Shown in pieces: positions 17,409 to 25,333 of a stretch of DNA of 64,000 bases. The position numbers and the translations under genes are program-made. The number at the start of each line of letters is the position of its first letter. The stretch's first letter is position 1. The stretch covers positions 22,072 to 86,071 of the forward strand of contig CAZFST010000019.1 of assembly GCA_964522015.1 (NCBI GenBank), in the 5' to 3' direction. The DNA comes from QQWI01 sp964522015. Lineage in GTDB: Bacteria > Bacillota > Clostridia > Peptostreptococcales > Acidaminobacteraceae. The notes beneath the pieces were generated by a model. The model was not told the DNA's origin and did no database searches. It saw nothing but the letters and a program-made list of their open reading frames with translations.

Positions 17409-17439
17409 ACGAGCCATGGGGACGTGCACCGTGGCTCGT
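17409..17439 (+). repeat. Hairpin carrying the dispersed GGGGACGTGCACC sequence
   Basis: ACGAGCCA / TGGCTCGT form an 8-bp stem around GGGGACGTGCACC. The same core in inverse orientation follows the GH4 gene and recurs elsewhere in the window. It lies in the 5' untranslated region of the GH4 transcript. Confidence 0.7.
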
Positions 17440-17478
17440 CAACCCCCTGAGCTATGCCCAATCTGAAAGGAGTACCAC

Positions 17479-18792
17479 ATGTCAGAAAACAAACAACCCC
17501 TTAAAATCGCCATCATCGGCGGCGGCTCCAGCTACACACCAGAAATCATCGAAGGCTTTATCCTACGCCACCACGAACTACCCCTAGAAGAAATCTGGCT
17601 TGTGGACATCCCAGCAGGAGAAGAAAAACTCACAATCGTTGGCAATCTGGCTAAACGGATGGTTGAAAAATCAGGCATCGACTGTAAAATTCATTTGACA
17701 CTGAACCGCCGAGAAGCCCTAAAAGGCGCATCCTTTGTTACCACACAATTTAGAGTCGGCCTCCTTGAAGCCAGAATCAAAGACGAGCGCATCCCACTTT
17801 CAAGAGGCATGCTGGGCCAAGAAACCAACGGCGTTGGTGGCTTTGCAAAAGCACTGCGCACAATCCCCGTGATTCTTGAAATCGCAAAAGATATGGAAGA
17901 ACTTTGTCCGGATGCATTTTTAATTAACTTTACCAATCCAGCCGGCGTCATCACCGAAACAGTTCTTCGTCATTCTAAGATTAAGGCCATCGGCCTTTGC
18001 AACGTGCCAGTGAATATGCGTAAAGCCGTGGCGAAAGTGTTAGGATCTGAAGACTTTGTCTTCCATGCAACAGGACTTAACCACTATGTATGGGGCAAAC
18101 ACGTTTACTTCCAAGGTAAAGACGTCATGCCAGAACTCTTGCCACAACTCCTTGCAGACGACGAATTTAACCCTAAAAACATCGGTGCAACACCCTATAT
18201 TGAAGAACAAATCTTGGCAACTGGCTTGATGCCTTGTTATTATCACTCATACTACTACTTGCAAGATGAAATGTTAAAGCACGGCATTGAAGACTTCAAA
18301 GAAAACGGCACTAGAGGCGAAGTGGTTAAGCGAGTTGAAGATGAACTCTTTGAACTTTACAAAGACGTCAACCTAGCTGTCAAACCAGCCCAACTTGAAA
18401 AACGTGGGGGCGCTTATTACTCAGAAGCCGCTTGCGAGCTAATCAACGCCATTTACAACGACAAGCGCAGCCTAATGATTGTCAACGTCCAAAATAACAG
18501 TACCTTACCATTCTTGCCACAGGACGCAGTGATCGAAACCACATGCATGATCACCAATGCAGGAGCCATCCCACTGGCCATGTCCCCACTGCCAGAATCA
18601 GCCCAGGGCGAATTGGTCCTATTGAAAGCCTACGAGCGCCTGACAATTGAAGCCGGCATCGAAGGCAATTATGGAAAAGCCCTACAAGCCTTGACGATCC
18701 ATCCACTGACCACATCAGGACAAGTACTCAAAGAAGTCTTTGACGAAATTCTAGAAGCACATAAAGAACATTTACCACAATTTAAAATCTAA
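17479..18792 (+). CDS. Glycoside hydrolase family 4 6-phospho-glycosidase
   Basis: 437 residues, full length for GH4. The N-terminus has the NAD-binding motif IAIIGGGSSYTPEIIEG. The family signatures GVGGFAKALRTIPV, FLINFTNPAG, IGLCNVP (metal-binding Cys) and GLNHYVWG (metal-binding His) are present. The pattern is closest to 6-phospho-beta-glucosidases, which cleave phosphorylated disaccharides imported by a PTS using NAD+ and Mn2+; an alpha-specific role cannot be excluded. No PTS gene is adjacent. AAAGGAG ribosome site; likely repressed by the divergent DeoR protein. Confidence 0.92.
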   Translation: MSENKQPLKIAIIGGGSSYTPEIIEGFILRHHELPLEEIWLVDIPAGEEKLTIVGNLAKRMVEKSGIDCKIHLTLNRREALKGASFVTTQFRVGLLEARIKDERIPLSRGMLGQETNGVGGFAKALRTIPVILEIAKDMEELCPDAFLINFTNPAGVITETVLRHSKIKAIGLCNVPVNMRKAVAKVLGSEDFVFHATGLNHYVWGKHVYFQGKDVMPELLPQLLADDEFNPKNIGATPYIEEQILATGLMPCYYHSYYYLQDEMLKHGIEDFKENGTRGEVVKRVEDELFELYKDVNLAVKPAQLEKRGGAYYSEAACELINAIYNDKRSLMIVNVQNNSTLPFLPQDAVIETTCMITNAGAIPLAMSPLPESAQGELVLLKAYERLTIEAGIEGNYGKALQALTIHPLTTSGQVLKEVFDEILEAHKEHLPQFKI

Positions 18793-18805
18793 AGATTTAA
18801 GGGAT

Positions 18806-18840
18806 GCGGCTCACGGTGCACGTCCCCCTGAGTCCCCTGA
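18806..18840 (+). repeat. Copy of the dispersed GGTGCACGTCCCCCTGAG repeat
   Basis: GCTCACGGTGCACGTCCCCC then TGAGTCCCC, just past the GH4 stop codon; an inverted relative lies ahead of the same gene at 17409-17439. Confidence 0.75.
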
Positions 18841-18852
18841 TTTTTTGCACAA

Positions 18853-18886
18853 AAAAACCGCGATTCTTTAAAGAGTCGCGGTTTTT
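18853..18886. terminator. Bidirectional rho-independent terminator
   Basis: AAAAACCGCGA / TCGCGGTTTTT stem, extendable through the inner TCTTTAAAGA, between the convergent GH4 and DUF4870-like genes. Confidence 0.9.
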
Positions 18887-18894
18887 ACATTTAG

Positions 18895-19203
18895 TTATTT
18901 TAAAAGTGTGTAGTTGCCGATGATTGGAAGTGGTTTTTCAACGCCGTTAAGAGCATTGATAACGCCCATGATGAAAAGTACAAATGTTGCTAAACCAAGT
19001 AAAGCTGCAAGCATGCCACCGATAAATGGGATGATGCCGATAAATCGACCAGCAACACCGACAATTAGAAGCAGTAAGCCTTGGTTTGCGTGATACTTTG
19101 CAAATGAGTCGTTAGGACAAGCTAGTAGTGGGATAAAGAAAAAAACGTAAGCAAGAGCAGCCATGACTTTGTTTGGTTGTTGACCATTGAATTGTTCGCT
19201 CAT
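18895..19203 (-). CDS. DUF4870-like small membrane protein
   Basis: 102 residues with three hydrophobic segments. The pattern AALAYVFFFIPLL, then FAKYHANQGLLLLI and IPFIGGMLAALLGLATFVLFIMGVINA fits the DUF4870/Tic20-like family of small membrane proteins, whose biochemical role is unknown. AAGGAGG ribosome site before the ATG. Confidence 0.8.
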   Translation of the reverse strand: MSEQFNGQQPNKVMAALAYVFFFIPLLACPNDSFAKYHANQGLLLLIVGVAGRFIGIIPFIGGMLAALLGLATFVLFIMGVINALNGVEKPLPIIGNYTLLK

Positions 19204-19248
19204 TTTGAAACCTCCTTGTATAGAAAAAATAAAAGTTTTCCTATTAAT

Positions 19249-19277
19249 AGTGTAAGTTTATTCTGAGTATTTGTCTA
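19249..19277 (-). promoter_or_regulatory. Candidate promoter of the DUF4870-like gene
   Basis: On the minus strand TAGACA (19277-19272), 17-base spacer, TACACT (19254-19249), about 45 bases upstream of the start codon. Confidence 0.45.
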
Positions 19278-19413
19278 GTAAAATTCTTGAAAAAAACCGC
19301 TTTGAACCGCTTTATAAGTGGATTCTAATCGTATTTTAACTTATAAGCAAGGGATAGAAATTTCAGTGTGGTGGTGGCCATTATTTGCCCCGCATCCACA
19401 AAACGCCACTGGC

Positions 19414-22400
19414 TCATTTTCCCCTTACCCGCAAATCATCACTGGCCATTTGACCAATTGGATAAAGGGCCACATCCCCACTGGCCAAGGGGAGTCCTCC
19501 TTGATTGCTATTAAACCCTTCAATGGCCCACATGTTAGCGGTGTCACCGCTGTAAAGCAGTTGAGGCGCTGACAAATCCATATTGTGATGGGCACTTAAC
19601 TGGAAGTTCACAGCCAAGAAGCCGCTCCTGAAAGTAGGGTCTAAACCTTGGCGGTAAGCGGCCTGCAAGTCAGCACCTTTCTTAACAAACACTGCGCTGT
19701 CTGGCAAAATGTATTCACCAAACCACATTTGCGCACTGGCGGTGACCAAGTCGGGATTGACACCAGGAGGTAAAAGGGCACCAGAGCCAGCCCCGCCACC
19801 TGCGTTGTCAAAGCCCCCGATAAAGACCCGAAGAGCACTGGATAAGAGGGCGCTTTTGGGTTTGCAAACGTAGGTGCTAGCCAGGGTGGATTTCAAATAC
19901 TGATTGCCGGTTTGGCCAGTTTGGGCAGGCCCCAGTTGATTGAACACATCTAGGGTCTTGAGCACATCCTGGGTGCTAAGCTCCTGTCGACCATTTTGCA
20001 AAATCGTGCTGTGCTGCCAGGTGTCAGCGGCGCTACCCACCAGCACATACCGGCCATCTAAGCGGTAATACACGTCCACAGGTTCTCGGGTTTTAGTGGT
20101 GGGATCGATCCGATAAAAGGACGGCTCCACATAAATCATATCCTCAGGCCCATAAAAATCCCCCATGGTCTTTACCGAAAACCGGATGGGATAACCAGCC
20201 TTTACCGAAGCCTCTGAAAAGCCCTTAAGGGGATGCTTGCCAGGCATAATTGGCAGAGTATAGGGCCAAATCCCTCCCTGGAAACCCGATCGGGCCCCAC
20301 GACCACTTTGGAGACCATTTTTCCCCATTTGCCCCGACGTAAAATAAACAGAACTAAGCTTTTGATAAACATTACGCCACTGAATATCCCCAACGTGGGT
20401 AATGGCAAAGTCAAATAGGCGTCCAACAATGGCCACGTCAGCCCTCTGCCCAGCAATGTCGTTTTCGGGGTCTAGGTTGGCCACAAGCTCGTACTGAGCC
20501 GGGGTTCGGTGATTTTTCGCAATCACCTGGGTGAGCACACCGTAATCCTGAGGAGTCACCCAATAGGGAATTTTGTAATAAAATGTAGTGCTGTCCAGGG
20601 GCACATCCACCCACTGATCCGCAGGTACAAAAATCCCAGAAGCCGCTGGCCCCAATAACTCTGAGGCATTTTCGCTAAAATAGACATCAAAGGGAAAGCT
20701 GACCCGCTTTTTCTTGACATAAGCGGCATAATCCCGGTTACCATATCCCAGTTGATTAAGGTGTGGCCCGGTGGTACTAAAGTGAAGGGTCATCACGGCA
20801 TCCAGAGGGGCCCCCAGGGTCTGCTTTAAACCAGGGGGACGCTGGTCCAGATTTTCAAGAGGAGCTAGAGAACTGCTGCAAACCACAGGGGTATGAACCG
20901 CTACAGAGGTGCCATTGACCCATTCGTCAATGTCAGGGTCTGTTACGTTGTGAAGGGCCAAAATCTTGTAATGCAGGAGGCCCGTGGTTTCGTCGGTGCC
21001 GTTTGAGATATTGTGCTGCAAGAGATGATTGTTTAGGGTGATGGTGATGGGGGATAAAAGGGAGCCAGCACCAGAGCCAGCACCAGGACCAGAGCCGGCA
21101 CCAAGGCCTGGACTACTGCCAACGGCTGCGGCGGTGACGGGTATTGGGGCCGGAGCTGACCCTGTGTACCAGTCACTGCTCATAAGCACCGATGTCCCCA
21201 CACTCAGGCCGTCGTTACGGACCTCCATTGGTCCGATGGCCTGCTCAGCGGTCCCAGAAAAATTAAAGCTTGGAGAGCTGGAGCTGTTGTAAACACTGTG
21301 ATCTAGTATCACTTGATAGGCATTTTTGGAAGGCTCAAAGTGGGTTTCGCTATTTTGGGGGAGGGGTTGGCTGATGTGATTGCCCACTAAGACGTAGTTG
21401 ACCGCGGGGATTTTGAGGCCCAGGGCTTGGGCGGCCATTAAAACGGGGCTTAGGGCGTCGAGTTTTGAGTTGTAGACGTTGACGAATTCTAGGCCAAAGG
21501 CATAGAGTTCTTGGAGGTTGTAGTAGCTGTAGGAACGTTGTATTTGGAATGATTGTGTGGCTGTTTTGTCAACGCTGTGGTAAATGGTGATGGGTTTGCC
21601 GGAGGCGTCTACCCCCGTGGTGGTCCATTCCAAGGTGTAGGGTTTGTACACTTCAACGGTGTAGGCCTGGGTTCCGCTAACATAATTGGCCCGGTAGTCC
21701 ATAATAAATGGCTTGTCAATTCGGGCGTCGATTTTGACGAATTCGCCTGTTGGAATGGCTTTGTCCACGTTGAACCCCGTGGATGACACCCTTATTGCCC
21801 CGGTGGGGGTGGGTATGGCGATTTGCTTGAAATCCTTGTCATAATAAAATGTCAGGGTGTAAATTTGCTTGCCGTTTTCGTAGGCATAACTGAGCAAATA
21901 CGCATCCGCCGCGGTTTGGAGCGGTGCAGTACCAACCCCTTGGACAATTCCAAGGCCTTTGTACTGATGATTTGGGATGATTTTTGCTTTGAAATCCTTG
22001 GTCTGGGAGTCGTCCAAAGTTGTGGCGTAGTCGTAGGTGGTCAAGGGGGTGCCAGAGGTGGTTCGGTGCTTGATGTAAACTGTGGCACCCAGGTCTTTAA
22101 AGCGGGTGAGGCGCACATCTATGTAGTAAAGTTTGCCACCTGTTGTTATGTGCCAAAGCATACAGGAACCGTGGGTTTCGTAGGTTGGCGGGTCGATAAT
22201 ATGGATGTAATTCATCCAGTTAATGGGCTGCCCACGGTTATTAAGGGCATCCCCCCGAAAATAGTCACCAGAGGGGCGATTCTTGTTACCGTGCTGGAGG
22301 TGCATGCCGGAAAGGAAGGATTTGCGGATGAGTGGGGTGATGTTAGCAGTTGTGAAGTTACTGTTTTGAACCCATTTGAAGCGAGAATCATTTAGAACTC

Positions 22401-22809
22401 TTGGACTATTAGACGGATCTGTAATCCAATACATATCATCAAAGTAAATATTACTTTTGGTGTCATAAGCATAGTTGTAGTTAGGAACCTTTTGACTGTC
22501 TTTACTTTCACCGAGGAAACGGCATTCAATTTGATTAGTCAAGTTTGAATATTTAGCATCATTGATTGAGGCAGGGCCATAGGAGATGACTTTATAGTCG
22601 TTGCTAATCTTCTGATTCAAAGTCAGATTGTTATTGTTGTAAGAAATATAATAATTGTTATAACGATAAGTTTGTAGAATATAATTATTGATACCAGGTA
22701 ACTTTACAAAAATATCTTTTTCTGTTGCGTAAATATGAGATTCCCAAATAAGCCAGAAAAGAAAGCCAACGATCATTAATAATTTCATTTGTCTAGTCAT
22801 TGATACCAT
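19414..22809 (-). CDS. Large exported protein of unknown function
   Basis: 1131 residues with an N-terminal hydrophobic signal/anchor (MKLLMIVGFLFWLIWESHIYA). The long extracellular part is rich in Tyr, Thr and Asn with beta character, and a Gly/Ser/Ala/Pro linker (GLGAGSGPGAGSGAGS) lies near residue 590. No SLH motif and no family I recognise. The start at 22809 is preferred because an AGAGGTGA site lies 5 bases away; this overlaps the end of the upstream SLH gene by 17 bases and implies translational coupling. The 19204-19413 stretch beyond its 3' end holds no gene and no obvious strong terminator for it. Confidence 0.75.
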   Translation of the reverse strand: MVSMTRQMKLLMIVGFLFWLIWESHIYATEKDIFVKLPGINNYILQTYRYNNYYISYNNNNLTLNQKISNDYKVISYGPASINDAKYSNLTNQIECRFLGESKDSQKVPNYNYAYDTKSNIYFDDMYWITDPSNSPRVLNDSRFKWVQNSNFTTANITPLIRKSFLSGMHLQHGNKNRPSGDYFRGDALNNRGQPINWMNYIHIIDPPTYETHGSCMLWHITTGGKLYYIDVRLTRFKDLGATVYIKHRTTSGTPLTTYDYATTLDDSQTKDFKAKIIPNHQYKGLGIVQGVGTAPLQTAADAYLLSYAYENGKQIYTLTFYYDKDFKQIAIPTPTGAIRVSSTGFNVDKAIPTGEFVKIDARIDKPFIMDYRANYVSGTQAYTVEVYKPYTLEWTTTGVDASGKPITIYHSVDKTATQSFQIQRSYSYYNLQELYAFGLEFVNVYNSKLDALSPVLMAAQALGLKIPAVNYVLVGNHISQPLPQNSETHFEPSKNAYQVILDHSVYNSSSSPSFNFSGTAEQAIGPMEVRNDGLSVGTSVLMSSDWYTGSAPAPIPVTAAAVGSSPGLGAGSGPGAGSGAGSLLSPITITLNNHLLQHNISNGTDETTGLLHYKILALHNVTDPDIDEWVNGTSVAVHTPVVCSSSLAPLENLDQRPPGLKQTLGAPLDAVMTLHFSTTGPHLNQLGYGNRDYAAYVKKKRVSFPFDVYFSENASELLGPAASGIFVPADQWVDVPLDSTTFYYKIPYWVTPQDYGVLTQVIAKNHRTPAQYELVANLDPENDIAGQRADVAIVGRLFDFAITHVGDIQWRNVYQKLSSVYFTSGQMGKNGLQSGRGARSGFQGGIWPYTLPIMPGKHPLKGFSEASVKAGYPIRFSVKTMGDFYGPEDMIYVEPSFYRIDPTTKTREPVDVYYRLDGRYVLVGSAADTWQHSTILQNGRQELSTQDVLKTLDVFNQLGPAQTGQTGNQYLKSTLASTYVCKPKSALLSSALRVFIGGFDNAGGGAGSGALLPPGVNPDLVTASAQMWFGEYILPDSAVFVKKGADLQAAYRQGLDPTFRSGFLAVNFQLSAHHNMDLSAPQLLYSGDTANMWAIEGFNSNQGGLPLASGDVALYPIGQMASDDLRVRGK

Positions 22810-23785
22810 CGTCACCTCTAATAATAATAAGTCCATTACTTTTATTTGATGCACAATAGACACTACCAGATGTGTTCCATTTTATACTTAAAGGCGGTAA
22901 ATACTGCTCGTAATCAGTCTTCTTCAAAACGTGAGCTATTATTTTTTCTGTATCAGTTTTTCCTATTTTAGGCGTTAGATAGTTTCGTACATCAATTATT
23001 TCAGAAGGGACATCTTTATATAAGTCTACTGAGATATAAAAATCAAACACATCCTTTTCTTCAGATTCTTCTATCCGCAACCCACTAGCATACTGAGGTT
23101 TTGGTTCCGCCCTTAAACTCTTGTCCAAATACCGCATCAGCATGGTGCAGGCTTCTCCTCGTGTGGCGTTGGCTGCAGGTTTAAAGTTGCCATCGGGATA
23201 ACCCGTGATCACGCCGGTTCTAAACATCAGTAAGACGGGGTCCTGATCGTTGATCTCTATTGACCAATAATCCTTAATCTGATAACCGAATTCGTACATG
23301 TCCGGGTATTTTTCGGTCATTGCACGGCTGATCATCCGAGACATTTGAGCCCGGGTGATGTTGGTGTCAAGTTTTGTGAATTCAGGTTCGTTGCTGAAGA
23401 TAAGTCCGGAGCGCCATGCTTTATCCATATACTTGTCGGCCCAGTGTTTTGAGCCGTTGCCAAGGTCGGTGTGGCCCAGGCTAGACACTAGAATTTTTGT
23501 AAATTCAGCAATGGTAATGGTGCCATCTGGTTTGAAGGTGCCGTCGGGGTAACCGTTGGTGACTTTTTTGTCCACCAGGGATTTCACATAGGTTTTTGAC
23601 CAGTGTTTGCTCATATCTGAATAGGTCTGTGGTGCAGGGTTTTCCGTGGTTGAAGATATTACGGTGGTTGTGGGTGTTGCGGTTGTGGTAGTTACATGTG
23701 CAAAGGTCACCGTGTTACCGGCAATCAGGCACGTTGCCACAGTGATGGATAGCATTGTTTGGATAATGCTCGATATTTTATTCAT
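22793..23785 (-). CDS. SLH-domain surface protein
   Basis: 330 residues: signal peptide (IIQTMLSITVATCLIAGNTV), a Thr-rich linker, then three SLH repeats, the clearest being SKTYVKSLVDKKVTNGYPDGTFKPDG followed by ITIAEFTKIL, and TGVITGYPDGNFKPAANATR. The SLH repeats bind pyruvylated secondary cell-wall polymer. The roughly 110-residue C-terminal domain is unrecognised. It precedes and overlaps the 1131-residue exported protein, so the two may work together at the surface, this one as wall anchor. Confidence 0.88.
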   Translation of the reverse strand: MNKISSIIQTMLSITVATCLIAGNTVTFAHVTTTTATPTTTVISSTTENPAPQTYSDMSKHWSKTYVKSLVDKKVTNGYPDGTFKPDGTITIAEFTKILVSSLGHTDLGNGSKHWADKYMDKAWRSGLIFSNEPEFTKLDTNITRAQMSRMISRAMTEKYPDMYEFGYQIKDYWSIEINDQDPVLLMFRTGVITGYPDGNFKPAANATRGEACTMLMRYLDKSLRAEPKPQYASGLRIEESEEKDVFDFYISVDLYKDVPSEIIDVRNYLTPKIGKTDTEKIIAHVLKKTDYEQYLPPLSIKWNTSGSVYCASNKSNGLIIIRGDDGIND

Positions 23786-23855
23786 TGAGGACTCCTATAG
23801 ATTTGGCGTATAGTTGATTAGGATTTTATTTCAGTGGGCGTCGAGGTTGATAGTT

Positions 23856-24539
23856 TTATTTTGCTTTCTTAGCAGGAACGCTGTAGCCAAAACCCAAAGA
23901 TGTGCTGCCAATGACTTTGATTAGTTTTCCTGATTTTCCTGCAAAAGCAGTGTAGAAATAGCCGTAGGGCTCATATATTTCTTTACCTATAATGGCATAT
24001 ACGGTTGCGCCATCAACGGACTTGTATTTTCTGATTTCAGTAACGGTACCTGCAGTATCTCTATTTCCTTCACCACAATAAGAATTAGAAGACATCAACC
24101 ATTCTTTTTCAGTCTTGCCTTTATCAAACCAAACTAAATTTTCATATGTCATACTGTAAGCGCCACCTGAATAAGTTCCAACCATCGCTTGAACAAAATT
24201 GATAGACAAATCAGAGCCAATTGTTTTAAATATGGCCTTCATGTTTTTTTCTGAAAGAGTAAGAGTTGTGTATTTAGAACTTAGGTAAGTCTTGATAAAT
24301 CCGTTAACCTCTTTAGAATTGGTGACACTGAGGTCGTAATCTGGTCCAATTTCTGGGTCGAGCTTTACCATTTCTTCTCTTGACTCAACTGGATTTGGTA
24401 CGGCGACAATGATGGTTTCCTTGGTAGTAGTAGCAGCAACTTTGGTAGTTGTTACTACTTTGGTTGTTGCAAAAGTTAGTGGGCTACTCAGAGTTACCAG
24501 TAGAGCACAAGTTAAGACTATAGACGTTAGGTTCTTCAT
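23856..24539 (-). CDS. Small exported protein of unknown function
   Basis: 227 residues with a signal peptide (NLTSIVLTCALLVTLSSPLTFA) and a Lys/Thr-rich repeat (TTKVV, TTKVAA) before a globular domain I do not recognise. The start at 24539 is chosen for its GAGGAG site 7 bases upstream; an upstream in-frame ATG lacks one. It lies upstream of the SLH/exported pair on the same strand with a 70-base gap. Confidence 0.75.
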   Translation of the reverse strand: MKNLTSIVLTCALLVTLSSPLTFATTKVVTTTKVAATTTKETIIVAVPNPVESREEMVKLDPEIGPDYDLSVTNSKEVNGFIKTYLSSKYTTLTLSEKNMKAIFKTIGSDLSINFVQAMVGTYSGGAYSMTYENLVWFDKGKTEKEWLMSSNSYCGEGNRDTAGTVTEIRKYKSVDGATVYAIIGKEIYEPYGYFYTAFAGKSGKLIKVIGSTSLGFGYSVPAKKAK

Positions 24540-24682
24540 TTTAATCTCCTCGTATTTGCTATTTAAGCTTCTTCGCCTTGTCAATTTTGGCACTTACTTC
24601 ACTTTACAAAATTAGGCAGTGTAATGCCATAGGAAATAATGTCGAAAAAGTCGACAATCTGGGCTTTGATAAAAGTAAATAA

Positions 24683-24710
24683 TGACTCGCGGTGCACGTC
24701 CCCCTGGCTC
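24683..24710. repeat. Copy of the dispersed GGTGCACGTCCCCCTG repeat
   Basis: GACTCGCGGTGCACGTCCCC followed by CTGGCTC, overlapping the 3' end of the GxxExxY-like gene. Confidence 0.7.
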
Positions 24711-25119
24711 ATCCCTGTAAGGTGATTTCGATTTTTTGAGCGGGGGAGTACACCCGTTTGATGCCGTCTAACATGCGTGTATGGCCAAAGTTTAGGATTA
24801 GCCCGATGTCCATGTGGGAGGCTTTTAGTAGGGCTCTCATTTCGGGCTGGTAGTCTTCTGCTAGGGTGTCGCTGGCTTTGATTAAGAGCACATAACCTTC
24901 TTCAACAACCAGGTCTACTACGTGGGAGCCAATTAAATCCCCCTTATAATAGACCGGGGTGTCTACGTTGATGTTGATTTCTAAGCCTTGAGACAGCAAT
25001 TCACGGCAAAGTGCAATCTTGTATAAATCTGCATCAAAGCCTTTTCCAAGGGCCCGGTGGACCTGAATAGCGGCCGAGAGGATACAGCCAGTAATGGGGT
25101 CTTTCTTAAATTCAAACAT
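24709..25119 (-). CDS. GxxExxY-family-like protein with altered motif
   Basis: 136 residues. The layout matches GxxExxY proteins: IQVHRALGKGFDADLYKIALCRELLSQGL, a YKGDLIGSHVVDLVVE strand, and a C-terminal LKASHMDIGLILNFGH. In this copy the family motif reads GFDADLY, so the defining Glu is replaced, and the usual acidic residue before the conserved Lys is Ile (VLLIKAS). If the family is nuclease-like, as its fold suggests, this copy may be inactive. Start chosen for the AAAGGAGG site. Confidence 0.8.
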   Translation of the reverse strand: MFEFKKDPITGCILSAAIQVHRALGKGFDADLYKIALCRELLSQGLEININVDTPVYYKGDLIGSHVVDLVVEEGYVLLIKASDTLAEDYQPEMRALLKASHMDIGLILNFGHTRMLDGIKRVYSPAQKIEITLQG

Positions 25120-25203
25120 TGTGATACCTCCTTTTGATGCATCATATACCATTTTCGGGGACGAAATCAAGTGTTTGCAAGGGGTATAATGCAGCTTGCA
25201 TTA

Positions 25204-25233
25204 TTGTTAAAATAACACTTGACAAGTTATAAA
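25204..25233 (+). promoter_or_regulatory. Candidate promoter of the c-di-GMP signalling operon
   Basis: TTGTTA (25204-25209), 18-base spacer, TATAAA (25228-25233), about 100 bases before the start codon. Confidence 0.4.
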
Positions 25234-25333
25234 CCCTTCCCTGTCTGATTTTGCCTTTTTTTCTGCGCATAATTAGCCAACAATGGGGTATGAGAGTGAT
25301 ATCACTAATAAGTCAAATAGTCACGAGGTCATG

